From: Candidatus Vecturithrix granuli
GTDB taxonomy: Bacteria; Moduliflexota; Moduliflexia; Moduliflexales; Moduliflexaceae
Direction of reading: 5' to 3'
Assembly: GCA_000739535.1 (NCBI GenBank)
Contig: DF820482.1
Span: 1 to 48,977, forward strand
DNA: 48,977 nucleotides
The stretch's first letter is position 1. The number at the start of each line of letters is the position of its first letter. The translations under genes were made by a program, and so were the position numbers. Positions 1 to 8,146 of this stretch are shown here, in pieces. The notes beneath the pieces were generated by a model. It was not told the origin of the DNA. It was given only the letters and a program-made list of their open reading frames with translations, and ran no database searches.

Positions 1-71
1 TCACGCCGATCAATTCGCCGTTAGAAATCCTTCCTACAGAAAATCCTTGTAGTTTCAAAGGAGAAAAATTC
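1..71 (+). repeat. Truncated palindromic leader element, copy 1 (upstream of aldo/keto reductase)
   Basis: The first bases of the window are the right half of an inverted-repeat element whose fuller copy lies at 39680-39799. Position 1 aligns with 39729, and both copies end in a Shine-Dalgarno sequence and an ATG exactly 71 nt downstream. The right arm (AATCCTTCCTACA followed by CCTTGTAGTTTC) is present; the left arm would lie outside the window. It probably forms the 5' leader of the aldo/keto reductase gene. Confidence 0.7.
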
Positions 72-1091
72 ATGCAAACAGTACGCTTAGGAAAAACGGA
101 ATTACAGGTGTCCAGAATTGGCTTTGGAGGCATACCGATTCAGCGTTTAGCTGAGGGAGACGCGGTGAAAGTCGTCCGGCGCTGTCTTGATCTCGGCGTC
201 AATTTTCTGGATACGGCCAATGCCTACACCACGAGTGAAGCACGCATTGGGAAAGCAATTGCCGGCCGACGCGAGCAGGTCATTCTTGCCACCAAAACAG
301 GCGTCAAAGATAAAAAAACTGCGTTGGAGCACCTGGAACTCAGTCTCAAACAGTTGCAAACCGACTATATTGATCTCTGGCAATTTCACAATGTCAGCAC
401 TGAGGCGGCTTATGAACAGATTCTTGGGCCTGACGGGGCCATGGAAGCGGCGCAGGAAGCTTTACAATCCGGCAAAATCAGACACCTTGGGGTCTCAAGC
501 CATTCTCTTGACCTTGCGCTCAAAATGGTCCCTTCCGGATATTTTGAAACTGTACAATTTCCTTTGAATTTTGTCACTGATGAAGCCTTAAGCGAATTGC
601 TGCCTCTGGCGCGGCAGCATGACGTCGGCTTTATTGCCATGAAGCCATTAGCTGGCGGTTTGCTCGATAACGCAGCCCTAGCGCTGAAATGGCTGCTGCA
701 ATTTGAAGATGTTCTCCCAGATCCTGGAATTGAACAGGCAGCCGAAATTGAAGAGATTGTCCGCATTGTGGAAGGCCCCTGGGAGTTATCGGCAGCGGAA
801 CGACAAGAGATCGAACGGATTCGCGCCGAAGTCGGCACCCGTTTCTGCCGGCGCTGTCAATACTGCCTGCCCTGTCCGCAAGGCATTAATATTACGCTCA
901 TGATGACGGTGCGCAGTTTCATAAAACGTTTTGCTGCTAACTGGTTTCAAGAGAATGATTTTTCAAAAGTGATCGAAACTGCCAAAACCTGTATTCACTG
1001 CGGACAATGTGAAGACCGCTGCCCGTATCATCTCCCTATACGGGAAATGCTTGCTGAGAATATCGTCTATTACGAACAGATGGTTTTATGA
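72..1091 (+). CDS. Aldo/keto reductase with C-terminal double 4Fe-4S ferredoxin domain
   Basis: This is a 339-residue cytosolic oxidoreductase of the aldo/keto reductase superfamily. The N-terminal TIM barrel carries the usual tetrad at Asp47, Tyr52, Lys75 and His106. The C-terminal third holds two cysteine clusters: CxxCxxCxxC at 259-268, and CxxCxxCxxxCP at 307-318, typical of a 4Fe-4S centre. Barrels with this tail form a known subgroup ('4Fe-4S dicluster aldo/keto reductase') that may pass electrons to or from ferredoxin; the substrate cannot be read from sequence. The start is supported by AAAGGAG just upstream. The gene stands alone, followed by a strong palindrome. A second, tail-less aldo/keto reductase at 39.8 kb shares its leader sequence. 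Confidence 0.93.
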   Translation: MQTVRLGKTELQVSRIGFGGIPIQRLAEGDAVKVVRRCLDLGVNFLDTANAYTTSEARIGKAIAGRREQVILATKTGVKDKKTALEHLELSLKQLQTDYIDLWQFHNVSTEAAYEQILGPDGAMEAAQEALQSGKIRHLGVSSHSLDLALKMVPSGYFETVQFPLNFVTDEALSELLPLARQHDVGFIAMKPLAGGLLDNAALALKWLLQFEDVLPDPGIEQAAEIEEIVRIVEGPWELSAAERQEIERIRAEVGTRFCRRCQYCLPCPQGINITLMMTVRSFIKRFAANWFQENDFSKVIETAKTCIHCGQCEDRCPYHLPIREMLAENIVYYEQMVL

Positions 1092-1096
1092 AAAAT

Positions 1097-1235
1097 AAAC
1101 CCTCACCCTGAGCCAAACTCTCACCCCCAATCCCTCTCCCAAAGGGCGAGGGGAGAAGAAAGCGATCAAATCTCCCCTCGCCCTTTGGGAGAGGGGTCGG
1201 AGATGAGGGTTTGGGCTAAAGGTGAGAGTTTTTTA
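1097..1235. repeat. Long perfect hairpin with T-rich end (palindromic repeat, possible terminator)
   Basis: A perfect 25-bp stem (1132-1156 with 1171-1195) encloses a 14-nt loop. It is flanked by weaker outer pairing (AACCCTCA at the left, TGAGGGTT at the right; CTCTCACC with GGTGAGAG). The right end runs into TTTTTT at about 1229. The C-rich arm resembles the dispersed CCCTCTCCC-type palindromes of many bacterial genomes. It could stop transcription from the reductase gene before the Bax1-like gene. Confidence 0.75.
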
Positions 1236-1241
1236 ACGTAG

Positions 1242-2468
1242 ATGCTCACGGCGGATTTGATCAGGACCTGGAAACAAGGTCCCTATATCGGGCCGAAATA
1301 TCTGAATGCCGAGGATTCTGGCTACCTTGAGTTAGCTCGCAGGCTGATTGACCTGTTTGTCGAGTATAAAGGTCATCCTCGCGGCGAACTTCAGGAAGCC
1401 TTACGGGATCTGCTGGCCGATAGCCCCGATTATCTTATTCATCGCGGCCTGAGTAAGCTGCTGATGGATCGCTGTGAGTTTCAGATCAGCCAGAAAAGCG
1501 GGCTTGATCCCAAATTGCTACGCGCAAAATTGTTTCACCTGGCTGTAGAAAACGCGCCAGTCGTGCTCGCTCCGGATATCATTCACCCGGTCACAAAATA
1601 TGATCTGTTGCACACAGTGGCGTTAGAATTGAATACAACGCCTGAAACCGTGGCAGCGGAAATGTACGCGGATTTGCCTCAGAACCATTTACTCTCAATT
1701 TTTGATGCTCCGACTCCGGAGTGGCTGCTGAATCGTTATAATGTCGCGCTGGCCCAGGGCATTCTCTATAAGTGCGTGCGGATGCGCCTGATTGCCTATC
1801 GCAACATTCCGGCGCGATATAAGCAACTGTTCAAATTTATCAAATTCTATCGCCTTCTGCATTCGATTACCGGCGATCTTGAGAGCGGCTATGAAATTTT
1901 GCTCGATGGCCCGGTCAGCCTGTTTCGCCTTTCTCAAAAATACGGGCTGCAAATGGCCTTATTTCTCCCGGCTCTATTGCTCTGTACAAAATGGAAGATG
2001 GAAGCGGAAATTGTGACTGGTGAAGATCAAAAACGTTATTTTGTCTTATCCAGCGATCAGCAGACTTTAGAATCGCACTATAAAGACGCCGCGCAATATG
2101 ATTCACTACTGGAAGAAAAATTCGCGCAGCGCTTTGAGCAATTGCAAAGCGAGTGGCGCATTGAACGGGAAACGGAAATTGTCAATTTGAAAGAGACGGT
2201 GTTTATTCCAGATTTCACCTTTCGGCATCAACACGATGGCCGCATGGCATTATTGGAAATTGTTGGGTTCTGGCGTTCCGATTATCTCAAACGTAAAATT
2301 GAAAAAATTCGCCGCGCCAACTTAACAAATCTGGTGATAGCGGTTTCCAGTACATTAAACGTGAGTGAATCTGATCTACAGGATTTACCTGGTTTCTGGT
2401 TCTTTTTCAAAACCGCTATAGATCCTAAGGAGGTATTGAAACGCATCGAAAGTGTGGCTCAAAGTTAA
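1242..2468 (+). CDS. Bax1-like endonuclease (DUF790 family)
   Basis: This 408-residue protein matches the DUF790/Bax1 family by its opening MLTADLIRTW segment and by its C-terminal nuclease block. That block holds IPDF at 322-325 (Asp324) and, 15 residues on, LEIVGFW at 338-344 (Glu339), followed by a Lys/Arg-rich helix. In archaea Bax1 is the structure-specific nuclease partner of the XPB helicase in nucleotide-excision-type repair and is usually encoded beside it. No helicase is present on either side here, so the partner must be elsewhere or absent. There is no clear Shine-Dalgarno before the ATG at 1242, and the palindrome with its T-run ends only a few bases upstream. The start is therefore less certain than the family. 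Confidence 0.85.
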   Translation: MLTADLIRTWKQGPYIGPKYLNAEDSGYLELARRLIDLFVEYKGHPRGELQEALRDLLADSPDYLIHRGLSKLLMDRCEFQISQKSGLDPKLLRAKLFHLAVENAPVVLAPDIIHPVTKYDLLHTVALELNTTPETVAAEMYADLPQNHLLSIFDAPTPEWLLNRYNVALAQGILYKCVRMRLIAYRNIPARYKQLFKFIKFYRLLHSITGDLESGYEILLDGPVSLFRLSQKYGLQMALFLPALLLCTKWKMEAEIVTGEDQKRYFVLSSDQQTLESHYKDAAQYDSLLEEKFAQRFEQLQSEWRIERETEIVNLKETVFIPDFTFRHQHDGRMALLEIVGFWRSDYLKRKIEKIRRANLTNLVIAVSSTLNVSESDLQDLPGFWFFFKTAIDPKEVLKRIESVAQS

Positions 2469-2470
2469 TC

Positions 2471-2519
2471 GGAGTGTGAAAGCTCTGCTTTCGCTGTCAA
2501 AGACGAGCTTTGACACTCC
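2471..2519. repeat. Small three-way-junction palindrome (outer stem plus two hairpins)
   Basis: GGAGTGT (2471-2477) pairs with ACACTCC (2513-2519). Inside are two hairpins, GAAAGC/GCTTTC (2478-2492) and GTCAAAG/CTTTGAC (2496-2514, sharing bases with the outer stem). It lies directly after the Bax1-like stop codon. A degenerate relative starting GGAGTGCGAAAG occurs near 35455. Confidence 0.6.
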
Positions 2520-2555
2520 TGAAAGTTTTCGTCAAAAGATAACATGATTTTTCTG

Positions 2556-2584
2556 TTGACAATGTGCTGTTTTTTTTAGAGAGT
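2556..2584 (+). promoter_or_regulatory. Possible sigma-70 promoter for the glutamine amidotransferase gene
   Basis: TTGACA at 2556-2561 is a perfect -35 box, but the hexamer 17 bp downstream (GAGAGT) is a poor -10. The assignment rests on the -35 box and on position, about 80 bp before the ATG. Confidence 0.3.
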
Positions 2585-2640
2585 TAAAATGAAATTACAA
2601 TGTCGTTTTACACTAATTTACCCTATTATGAGAGGACAGC

Positions 2641-3489
2641 ATGTGTGAATTATTCGGATTATGTTGTGATAAAACCGTGAATATTTCGTTTTCCTTTACC
2701 AAATTATCTGATCGTAATATTTTTCATGAAAGCGGATGGGGAGTCGGTTTCTATCGTACTGGCAATGAGGATCAACCCCCTTTTGCCACAATTATCAAAG
2801 AACCCGTCTCGGCCCGTGAAAGTATTTTTAATTATTTTTTAAAATATGGATATATCAGCAGCAATCTGTTCATTTCTCATTTTCGCCTTGCGAGTATAGG
2901 AGCGCAAGTGCCCTTAAATACCCATCCCTTTCAACTGATGCTCGATCCTCGTCCTGATGCGGTTCAGGAGAAATCCTGGATTTTTGCTCATAGCGGTACC
3001 ATGAGGGAGATTAAAAACGATCCGCGCTTCCAATCGGTGTTAAAACCCCATGGCAATACGGATTCTGAGCATATTTTCTGCTATTTGATTGAACAATTGC
3101 GCCAACAATATGTTGAAAATGGATTTACCCTGTCACTTGAGGAAAAAATCCGGATTATTGAAGAAGCTGCCATTGCCATGAGTCGCGCCCATCCTGATAG
3201 TTTGAATTTTATTCTGTCCGACGGCGGCCGCATGTATGCTTTTTACGGTGGGCATACGGCGATGCGAGGATCCGGAATGTGGTATCTCACCAGACGTCCG
3301 CCCCATCAGAAATTAGCGGTACTCGACCAATCCGATGGTATGACCGTGCAGTTACTCGACAAAGTTTCCGATGAAAGTGCGGCCATGATTGCAACCAACC
3401 CGCTCAGTCCGGTCACAGACGGAAAATGGATCGCTTTTCAGTTAAATGAACTCAAAGTGTTTGAAAACGGCGACGTGATTTATCCTTAA
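2641..3489 (+). CDS. Class II glutamine amidotransferase (YafJ-like)
   Basis: This 282-residue protein begins Met-Cys-Glu-Leu-Phe-Gly, placing the Ntn-type nucleophile Cys2 directly after the initiator Met. Family motifs follow: GWGVGFYR (oxyanion region), SHFRLAS with NTHPF, WIFAHSGTM, and GNTDSEHIF. These match stand-alone class II amidotransferases of the YafJ/DUG3 type, which hydrolyse the amide of glutamine or a gamma-glutamyl compound. No synthetase domain is fused, so the acceptor reaction is unknown. The start is well supported by AGAGGA just upstream. The gene is monocistronic and converges on the response regulator gene, with a 35-bp gap holding a short GCCAG/CTGGC hairpin. Confidence 0.9.
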   Translation: MCELFGLCCDKTVNISFSFTKLSDRNIFHESGWGVGFYRTGNEDQPPFATIIKEPVSARESIFNYFLKYGYISSNLFISHFRLASIGAQVPLNTHPFQLMLDPRPDAVQEKSWIFAHSGTMREIKNDPRFQSVLKPHGNTDSEHIFCYLIEQLRQQYVENGFTLSLEEKIRIIEEAAIAMSRAHPDSLNFILSDGGRMYAFYGGHTAMRGSGMWYLTRRPPHQKLAVLDQSDGMTVQLLDKVSDESAAMIATNPLSPVTDGKWIAFQLNELKVFENGDVIYP

Positions 3490-3524
3490 AATATGATGAG
3501 AAGCCAGCGGGACCCTGGCGCGCC

Positions 3525-4895
3525 TTAATCTTTGAGGTGATATTTCTGAATGCGGTATTGCAGGGTTTTGTAGCTGATACCCAGCAGTTCGGAGGCTTTT
3601 TTGATGCTCCAATTTGCTTTATTGAGGGCGGATTCAATTAAACTGCGCTCCAGATGTTCAAGGGAAATACCTTCGTCAGGAATGGTAAAATCTAGAGGAC
3701 TGGTCGGAGTTGACGGCGCAAGCGGCTCCTGGAGTTTCTGAGGCAAAGTATCCAGGTCAATGATGTCATGATCGGCCAGAATCACGCTGCGTTCGATCAC
3801 TGATTCTAATTCGCGCACGTTTCCTTCCCAACGATAATCCAGAAATCGTTTCATGACTGCGGGGGCCACACGCTTGACCGCTTTGCCATGTTTTTGCTGG
3901 TATTTTTGAAGAAAGTGCTCAATCAAATCGGGAATATCCTCTTTGCGTGTGCGTAAAGGAGGCAAAAAAATCGGCACGACATTCAGACGATAATACAAAT
4001 CCTGGCGGAATTGGCCTTCTTTGACCTCTTCTTCCAGGTTTTTATTTGTTGCGGCTAACAGGCGAACATTGACTTTAATGGTTTTCGAGCCGCCCACGCG
4101 TTGAAATTCGCCTTCCTGAAGGACGCGCAGCAACTTGGCCTGGAGGGTGACGTCCAGGTCGCCGATTTCATCAAGAAACAATGTGCCTTTATCCGCTTCC
4201 TCGAACAGTCCTTTTTTTTGAGCATACGCGCCAGTAAACGCGCCTTTTTCATAGCCGAACATTTCAGTTTCTAATAAAGTGTCAGGAATTGCAGCGCAGT
4301 TGACCGCCAGAAACTTCTGATCTTTGCGTTTGCTGTGGCTGTGTAACGCTCTGGCAACCAGTTCTTTACCAGTGCCGCTTTCGCCGTAAATAATAACAGT
4401 AGATTCACTGGGTGCAATTTTTTCGATCATTTTAAAGACCTGCTGCATGTTTTGCGAACGACCGATAATATTGTGAAACTCATAGCGTTCTTGCAATTCC
4501 CGGCGCAGAGAGCGGATCTCATCGGATTGCTGTTTGCTTTGCAGCGCGCGTTGCACCACTAACGTTAACTCATCTTTGCCTAATGGTTTTGAGAGGTAAT
4601 GATACGCCCCTTTTTTCATGGCGTCAACGGCAGATTCAACAGAACCATACGCGGTAATCACGACAACCACAGTTTCAGGCTCATGCTGCTTAATTTTTTC
4701 AAGCAATTCAACGCCATCCATGCCCGGCATACGCAGATCTGTGAGGATCACATCCACCGGAGAGGAGTTGATATACTCCAGGGCTTCCGGGCCGCTGCCA
4801 ACGGCAGCGACTTCACAGCCCTGATCTTCGAGAATATCGCGCACAATATCGCGCTGGATAGCTTCATCATCAACAACAAGAATTTTTCCGTTCAT
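3525..4895 (-). CDS. Sigma-54-dependent NtrC-family response regulator
   Basis: This 456-residue enhancer-binding protein has the full three-domain layout. The receiver (1-120) carries Asp8-Asp10, phospho-acceptor Asp53 and Lys103. The AAA+ domain (about 143-375) has Walker A GESGTGKE at 171-178, the sigma-54 contact loop GAFTGA at 218-223 and LLAATN as sensor I. A Fis-type helix-turn-helix ends the protein (about 430-452). It activates sigma-54 RNA polymerase when phosphorylated, most probably by the kinase encoded just upstream. The targets are not shown by the sequence. The window contains a clear sigma-54 promoter 14 kb away (18149-18167), but any link is speculation. Confidence 0.96.
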   Translation of the reverse strand: MNGKILVVDDEAIQRDIVRDILEDQGCEVAAVGSGPEALEYINSSPVDVILTDLRMPGMDGVELLEKIKQHEPETVVVVITAYGSVESAVDAMKKGAYHYLSKPLGKDELTLVVQRALQSKQQSDEIRSLRRELQERYEFHNIIGRSQNMQQVFKMIEKIAPSESTVIIYGESGTGKELVARALHSHSKRKDQKFLAVNCAAIPDTLLETEMFGYEKGAFTGAYAQKKGLFEEADKGTLFLDEIGDLDVTLQAKLLRVLQEGEFQRVGGSKTIKVNVRLLAATNKNLEEEVKEGQFRQDLYYRLNVVPIFLPPLRTRKEDIPDLIEHFLQKYQQKHGKAVKRVAPAVMKRFLDYRWEGNVRELESVIERSVILADHDIIDLDTLPQKLQEPLAPSTPTSPLDFTIPDEGISLEHLERSLIESALNKANWSIKKASELLGISYKTLQYRIQKYHLKD

Positions 4896-4903
4896 GGGCT
4901 TAT

Positions 4904-4988
4904 GACAATAGGGTAAAAGGTAAAAGGCAAAAAGGAAAACAATTGGACATGCCCAGTCTCAATTTTTGACTTTTTACCTTTCATCTCG
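4904..4988. repeat. A/T-rich imperfect inverted repeat between kinase and regulator genes
   Basis: GGTAAAAGGTAAAAGG on the left and CTTTTTACCTTT on the right form an imperfect hairpin in the gap between the kinase and regulator genes. The right arm covers the stop codon of the kinase gene, so the last kinase codons (ending Asp-Glu-Arg-stop) are built from the repeat. Confidence 0.4.
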
Positions 4989-6434
4989 TACCTTGTGTTT
5001 CTCATCTTCCGTTATTGGAAGCACAAGGGTCATGGTGGTTCCCTGACCTTGCTCACTGTTTATCAGGACACTCCCATGATGATCGGCGATAATCCGGTTC
5101 ACGATGGACAGGCCAAGTCCGGTGCCGTCTTTTTTGGTTGTAAAATAGGGTTGAAAAATATTTTCATGTAGTTCCGGCGGAATGCCAGGACCAGTATCGG
5201 AAAATATCAATAAGCATTTTCCCGGGCGCTGCTCATCAGGTTTAGCCTGAATGTTTAAGCGGCCTCCATCCTGCATGGCCTGAAGAGCATTCAGGGCGAT
5301 ATTCAGACATGCAGTTTTCAGAAGTTCTTCATCGCCCTGAATTTCCAAATCCTCCGGCAGAATATCCAGATTGAGTTGAATCTGATGCTTCTCGGCTTCC
5401 GTGTATAATAATTGCACAATTTGTTCAAGCAACGCTTGCACTCGAATCGGTCGTATTTCAGGATGTAAGGGGCGCGATACTTGCAGAAAATCAGTCACGA
5501 GTTTGTTCAGGCGTTTTAATTCGGTTTTTACATTCGCGGCATAACTTTCGAATCTTTGTCGTTCTCGTTCTTCTACCGGGGAAAAGCGGTCGCGCAGGTG
5601 ATCGATAATCAGGGAGATTGAATTCAACGGATTGCGGATTTCATGCGCCAGGCGCGCGCCCAATTCTCCTAAAGCGGCCATGTGTTCCGATCGGTGTACG
5701 CGCTCTTCCAGGGTTTTATGCTCACGAAGTTTTTGGGTCATCTCGTTAAATCCGGCCACCAGTGTATCAAACTCGCCGCTGCCGTTTGAGTGAATGGTCA
5801 CATCAAAGTTTCCTTCAGCCACGATTTTTGAGGCCGTGACCAGTTCATCAATCGGCATGGTAAACCGCTTAACCATCACAATCGCCACAATCGTTCCGGC
5901 AACAAAAATACTGATAATCCAGAACATATTCGAGTATTTCGCTTTTTTAATCAGAAATTCCAGATCATTCATGACCAGCACAATATTGAGATAACCTTTT
6001 TCACGTCCGTTTTCATAGACCGGAATGGTGACATCATATTTTTTAATGTGCTTTTTCAGCAGCGTTTCCCAAAAAGAGGCATTTATTCCCAATATTCGCC
6101 GATTCTCAAGTTCCTGCAATGTCAATCCCACATCTTCAGGATTTGAACTGGCAATCACGGTATAATCGGAATTCAGAAGCGAGACTTGCGAGACTCGTCC
6201 CCGTTGACTCATGCGCACCAGGATTTTGTGCTGCATACTTTGATCGATGTTGGTGGTCAGCAATTGTTGGATTTCGAACACATTCCCGACATTCTCAACA
6301 GATTTGATGTGTTGAATCACTTGTTGCAACAGTTCTTTTTCACTGCGCTCAAAAATGATGTATGAGACGAAGATCGTTGCGCCTAAAATGACTACCATTA
6401 ATCCGATCAGTTTGATTTTCAGGGAGATTCGCAT
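4974..6434 (-). CDS. Membrane sensor histidine kinase (HAMP, NtrB/ZraS type)
   Basis: This 486-residue inner-membrane kinase has a transmembrane helix at about 8-28 and a sensor region of about 140 residues facing the periplasm. A second helix lies at about 170-189, followed by HAMP (190-242) and a dimerisation domain with phospho-acceptor His264 in AHEIRNPLN. The ATPase domain shows the N box (NIALNALQAM), DTGPGIPPEL and GTGLGLSIV. It is the evident partner of the sigma-54 regulator 78 bp downstream. The sensed signal is unknown; the periplasmic region resembles a single Cache-like fold. The HtrA gene lies upstream on the same strand, separated by a strong terminator, so an envelope-stress link is possible but unproven. 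Confidence 0.95.
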   Translation of the reverse strand: MRISLKIKLIGLMVVILGATIFVSYIIFERSEKELLQQVIQHIKSVENVGNVFEIQQLLTTNIDQSMQHKILVRMSQRGRVSQVSLLNSDYTVIASSNPEDVGLTLQELENRRILGINASFWETLLKKHIKKYDVTIPVYENGREKGYLNIVLVMNDLEFLIKKAKYSNMFWIISIFVAGTIVAIVMVKRFTMPIDELVTASKIVAEGNFDVTIHSNGSGEFDTLVAGFNEMTQKLREHKTLEERVHRSEHMAALGELGARLAHEIRNPLNSISLIIDHLRDRFSPVEERERQRFESYAANVKTELKRLNKLVTDFLQVSRPLHPEIRPIRVQALLEQIVQLLYTEAEKHQIQLNLDILPEDLEIQGDEELLKTACLNIALNALQAMQDGGRLNIQAKPDEQRPGKCLLIFSDTGPGIPPELHENIFQPYFTTKKDGTGLGLSIVNRIIADHHGSVLINSEQGQGTTMTLVLPITEDEKHKVRDER

Positions 6435-6495
6435 AATTACCCAGACAACTCATCTCCTCACTGTTGGATTACACTTCAGAAACGGATTTGCAGGG

Positions 6496-6527
6496 AAAAA
6501 ATCGAGTTTTTGAAAAAACTCGATTTT
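6496..6527 (-). terminator. Hairpin terminator after htrA (member of the dispersed ACTCGGTTT-type hairpin family)
   Basis: Read on the minus strand, AAAATCGAGTTTTT pairs with AAAAACTCGATTTT and ends in a T-run, a good intrinsic terminator downstream of the protease gene. A second hairpin (CCTCTCT/AGAGAGG, about 6533-6559) sits between it and the stop codon. The sequence is a variant of the hairpin family at 11661, 31213, 33368 and 38239. Confidence 0.7.
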
Positions 6528-6580
6528 GAGGCCCCCTCTCTTTGTAGAGAGAGAGGGCGGAGATGAGTTGTTTCATAAGT

Positions 6581-8038
6581 CTATTGGGCATTTACTACAA
6601 CATACAGGGTATTTTCCCCGCGACGGACCAGAGCCAGGAAGCTTTCATCTTTGCCAATCCCTGCTAAGGCTGCGTTATACTCCTCAACAGACGTGATCGG
6701 TTGCCTGTTAATCTCTTTGATCAAATCACCGCGACGCAAGCCAGCTTCTTCCGCAGGACTTCCCGGTTCAACACTGGAGATAATTACCCCTTGATCACCG
6801 GTATAACCAAGCTGGCTGGCAATTTCCGGGGTGAGTTCCTGTACGCTTAACCCAAACTGCTCTTTCGCCCGAGAGGGGCTGCCGGTGCTCGCTTCCAGAT
6901 CACCAGGTTGTTCACCAATCTTGACTTGCACGGTGAGTTCTTTGCCATCGCGGATGATAAGCATATCAACCGTTTTGCCGACTTCTGTGGCAGCGACAAC
7001 GTTTTTGAGCGTATTTGGTCCATCAATCGGCTGCCCGTCAAACTTCATAATCACATCGCCATGTTTCAAGCCAGCTTGCTCGGCGGGGCCGCCTTTCAAA
7101 ACATCCCCCACCAGGGTGCCGGTGGCTTCCTTGAGATCAAATCCTTTGGCAATTTCCGGAGTGACTGGCTGAATCATGACGCCTAACCATCCACGTACGA
7201 CTTTGCCTTTTGTAATCAGGCTATCCATAATGGTTTTCGCCATGTTGATCGGAATCGCAAAGCCAATGCCCTGGTATCCGCCGCTGCGACTGTAAATCGC
7301 CGTGTTAATTCCGATTACTTCCCCGTCAATATTCACCAGGGGACCGCCGCTATTGCCGGGGTTGATGGCGGCGTCGGTCTGAATAAAATCTTCATAATCA
7401 TTGATGCCGATATTTGAGCGTCCTTCGGCGCTGATGATCCCGGCCGTCACGGTTTGCGACAACCCGAAGGGCGTTCCAATCGCCACAGCCCAATCTCCGA
7501 CTTCGATTGCGTTGGAATCTCCAAGTCGGACCACAGGCAGAGAATTTCCTTCAATTTTTATTACTGCAACATCACTTTTCGGATCTGTCCCGACAAGGGT
7601 GGCTTCAAATTCTCGTTTATCAGCTAACGTGACTTTGATCTTATCCGCCTCGGCGACCACATGATTATTCGTCAGAATATATCCGTCGGAATTTGTAATA
7701 AATCCTGAACCAAGTCCACGCCGTTTGTATTCACGATCTTGCGGCGTGTCGCCAAAAAAACGGCGGAAAAATTCATCTCCGAAAAACTCACGAAATTGAT
7801 CCGGGGCTTGTTGACCTTTCACCGTCTGTTCCGTACTAATATACACAACTGCGGGGCTGACTTGTTTGGCGATGTCGCGAAAGGCCTGGCTTAACCCCTG
7901 AAGTTGCTGTTTGGTGCTTTCTTGCGCCACCGTCGTTTCTGTTTTGAAAGCCGTCAAGGACAACAAAATCACTAAACTGAAAAATACGGTAATTGTTACC
8001 CAAAATGTTCTTTTTGATCCTAAAGTTTTCATAACCAT
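6581..8038 (-). CDS. degP: Periplasmic serine endoprotease, HtrA/DegP (Do) family
   Basis: This is an approximately 485-residue protease and chaperone of the periplasm. Following an N-terminal hydrophobic signal or anchor (about 11-32), the trypsin-like domain carries His126 (TNNHVV), Asp156 (SDVAVI) and Ser230 (GNSGGPL). Two PDZ domains follow, the layout of DegP/DegQ. I start at 8038 rather than 8050 because GGAGG lies 5 nt before the 8038 ATG and would be inside the coding sequence otherwise. The gene is followed by a terminator and then the kinase/regulator pair. A palindrome-containing leader lies upstream. DegP, DegQ and MucD types cannot be separated by sequence alone. Confidence 0.95.
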   Translation of the reverse strand: MVMKTLGSKRTFWVTITVFFSLVILLSLTAFKTETTVAQESTKQQLQGLSQAFRDIAKQVSPAVVYISTEQTVKGQQAPDQFREFFGDEFFRRFFGDTPQDREYKRRGLGSGFITNSDGYILTNNHVVAEADKIKVTLADKREFEATLVGTDPKSDVAVIKIEGNSLPVVRLGDSNAIEVGDWAVAIGTPFGLSQTVTAGIISAEGRSNIGINDYEDFIQTDAAINPGNSGGPLVNIDGEVIGINTAIYSRSGGYQGIGFAIPINMAKTIMDSLITKGKVVRGWLGVMIQPVTPEIAKGFDLKEATGTLVGDVLKGGPAEQAGLKHGDVIMKFDGQPIDGPNTLKNVVAATEVGKTVDMLIIRDGKELTVQVKIGEQPGDLEASTGSPSRAKEQFGLSVQELTPEIASQLGYTGDQGVIISSVEPGSPAEEAGLRRGDLIKEINRQPITSVEEYNAALAGIGKDESFLALVRRGENTLYVVVNAQ

Positions 8039-8065
8039 AATATCCTCCATTGTTACGGATAGTCA

Positions 8066-8146
8066 CCCGGACAATGATAAATTTTTGTCACTTCAGGAAC
8101 TCATTTCCCCGAAATAACCGGACCTGGCAAATTTATCATTGCCGGG
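8066..8146 (-). repeat. Structured palindrome in the htrA leader
   Basis: CCCGGACAATGATAAATTT (8066-8084) pairs with AAATTTATCATTGCCGGG (8129-8146) with one mismatch. On the minus strand the interior adds CAGG/CCTG and ATTTC/GAAAT stems, giving a nested hairpin within the probable 5' untranslated region of htrA. I do not recognise it as a known riboswitch. Confidence 0.6.

Noticed and set aside
2588-2647. A 19-codon frame (ATG at 2588) overlapping the start of the glutamine amidotransferase gene, as a possible leader peptide.
   Set aside because: No good ribosome-binding site, no codon pattern of an attenuation peptide, and no terminator hairpin follows.
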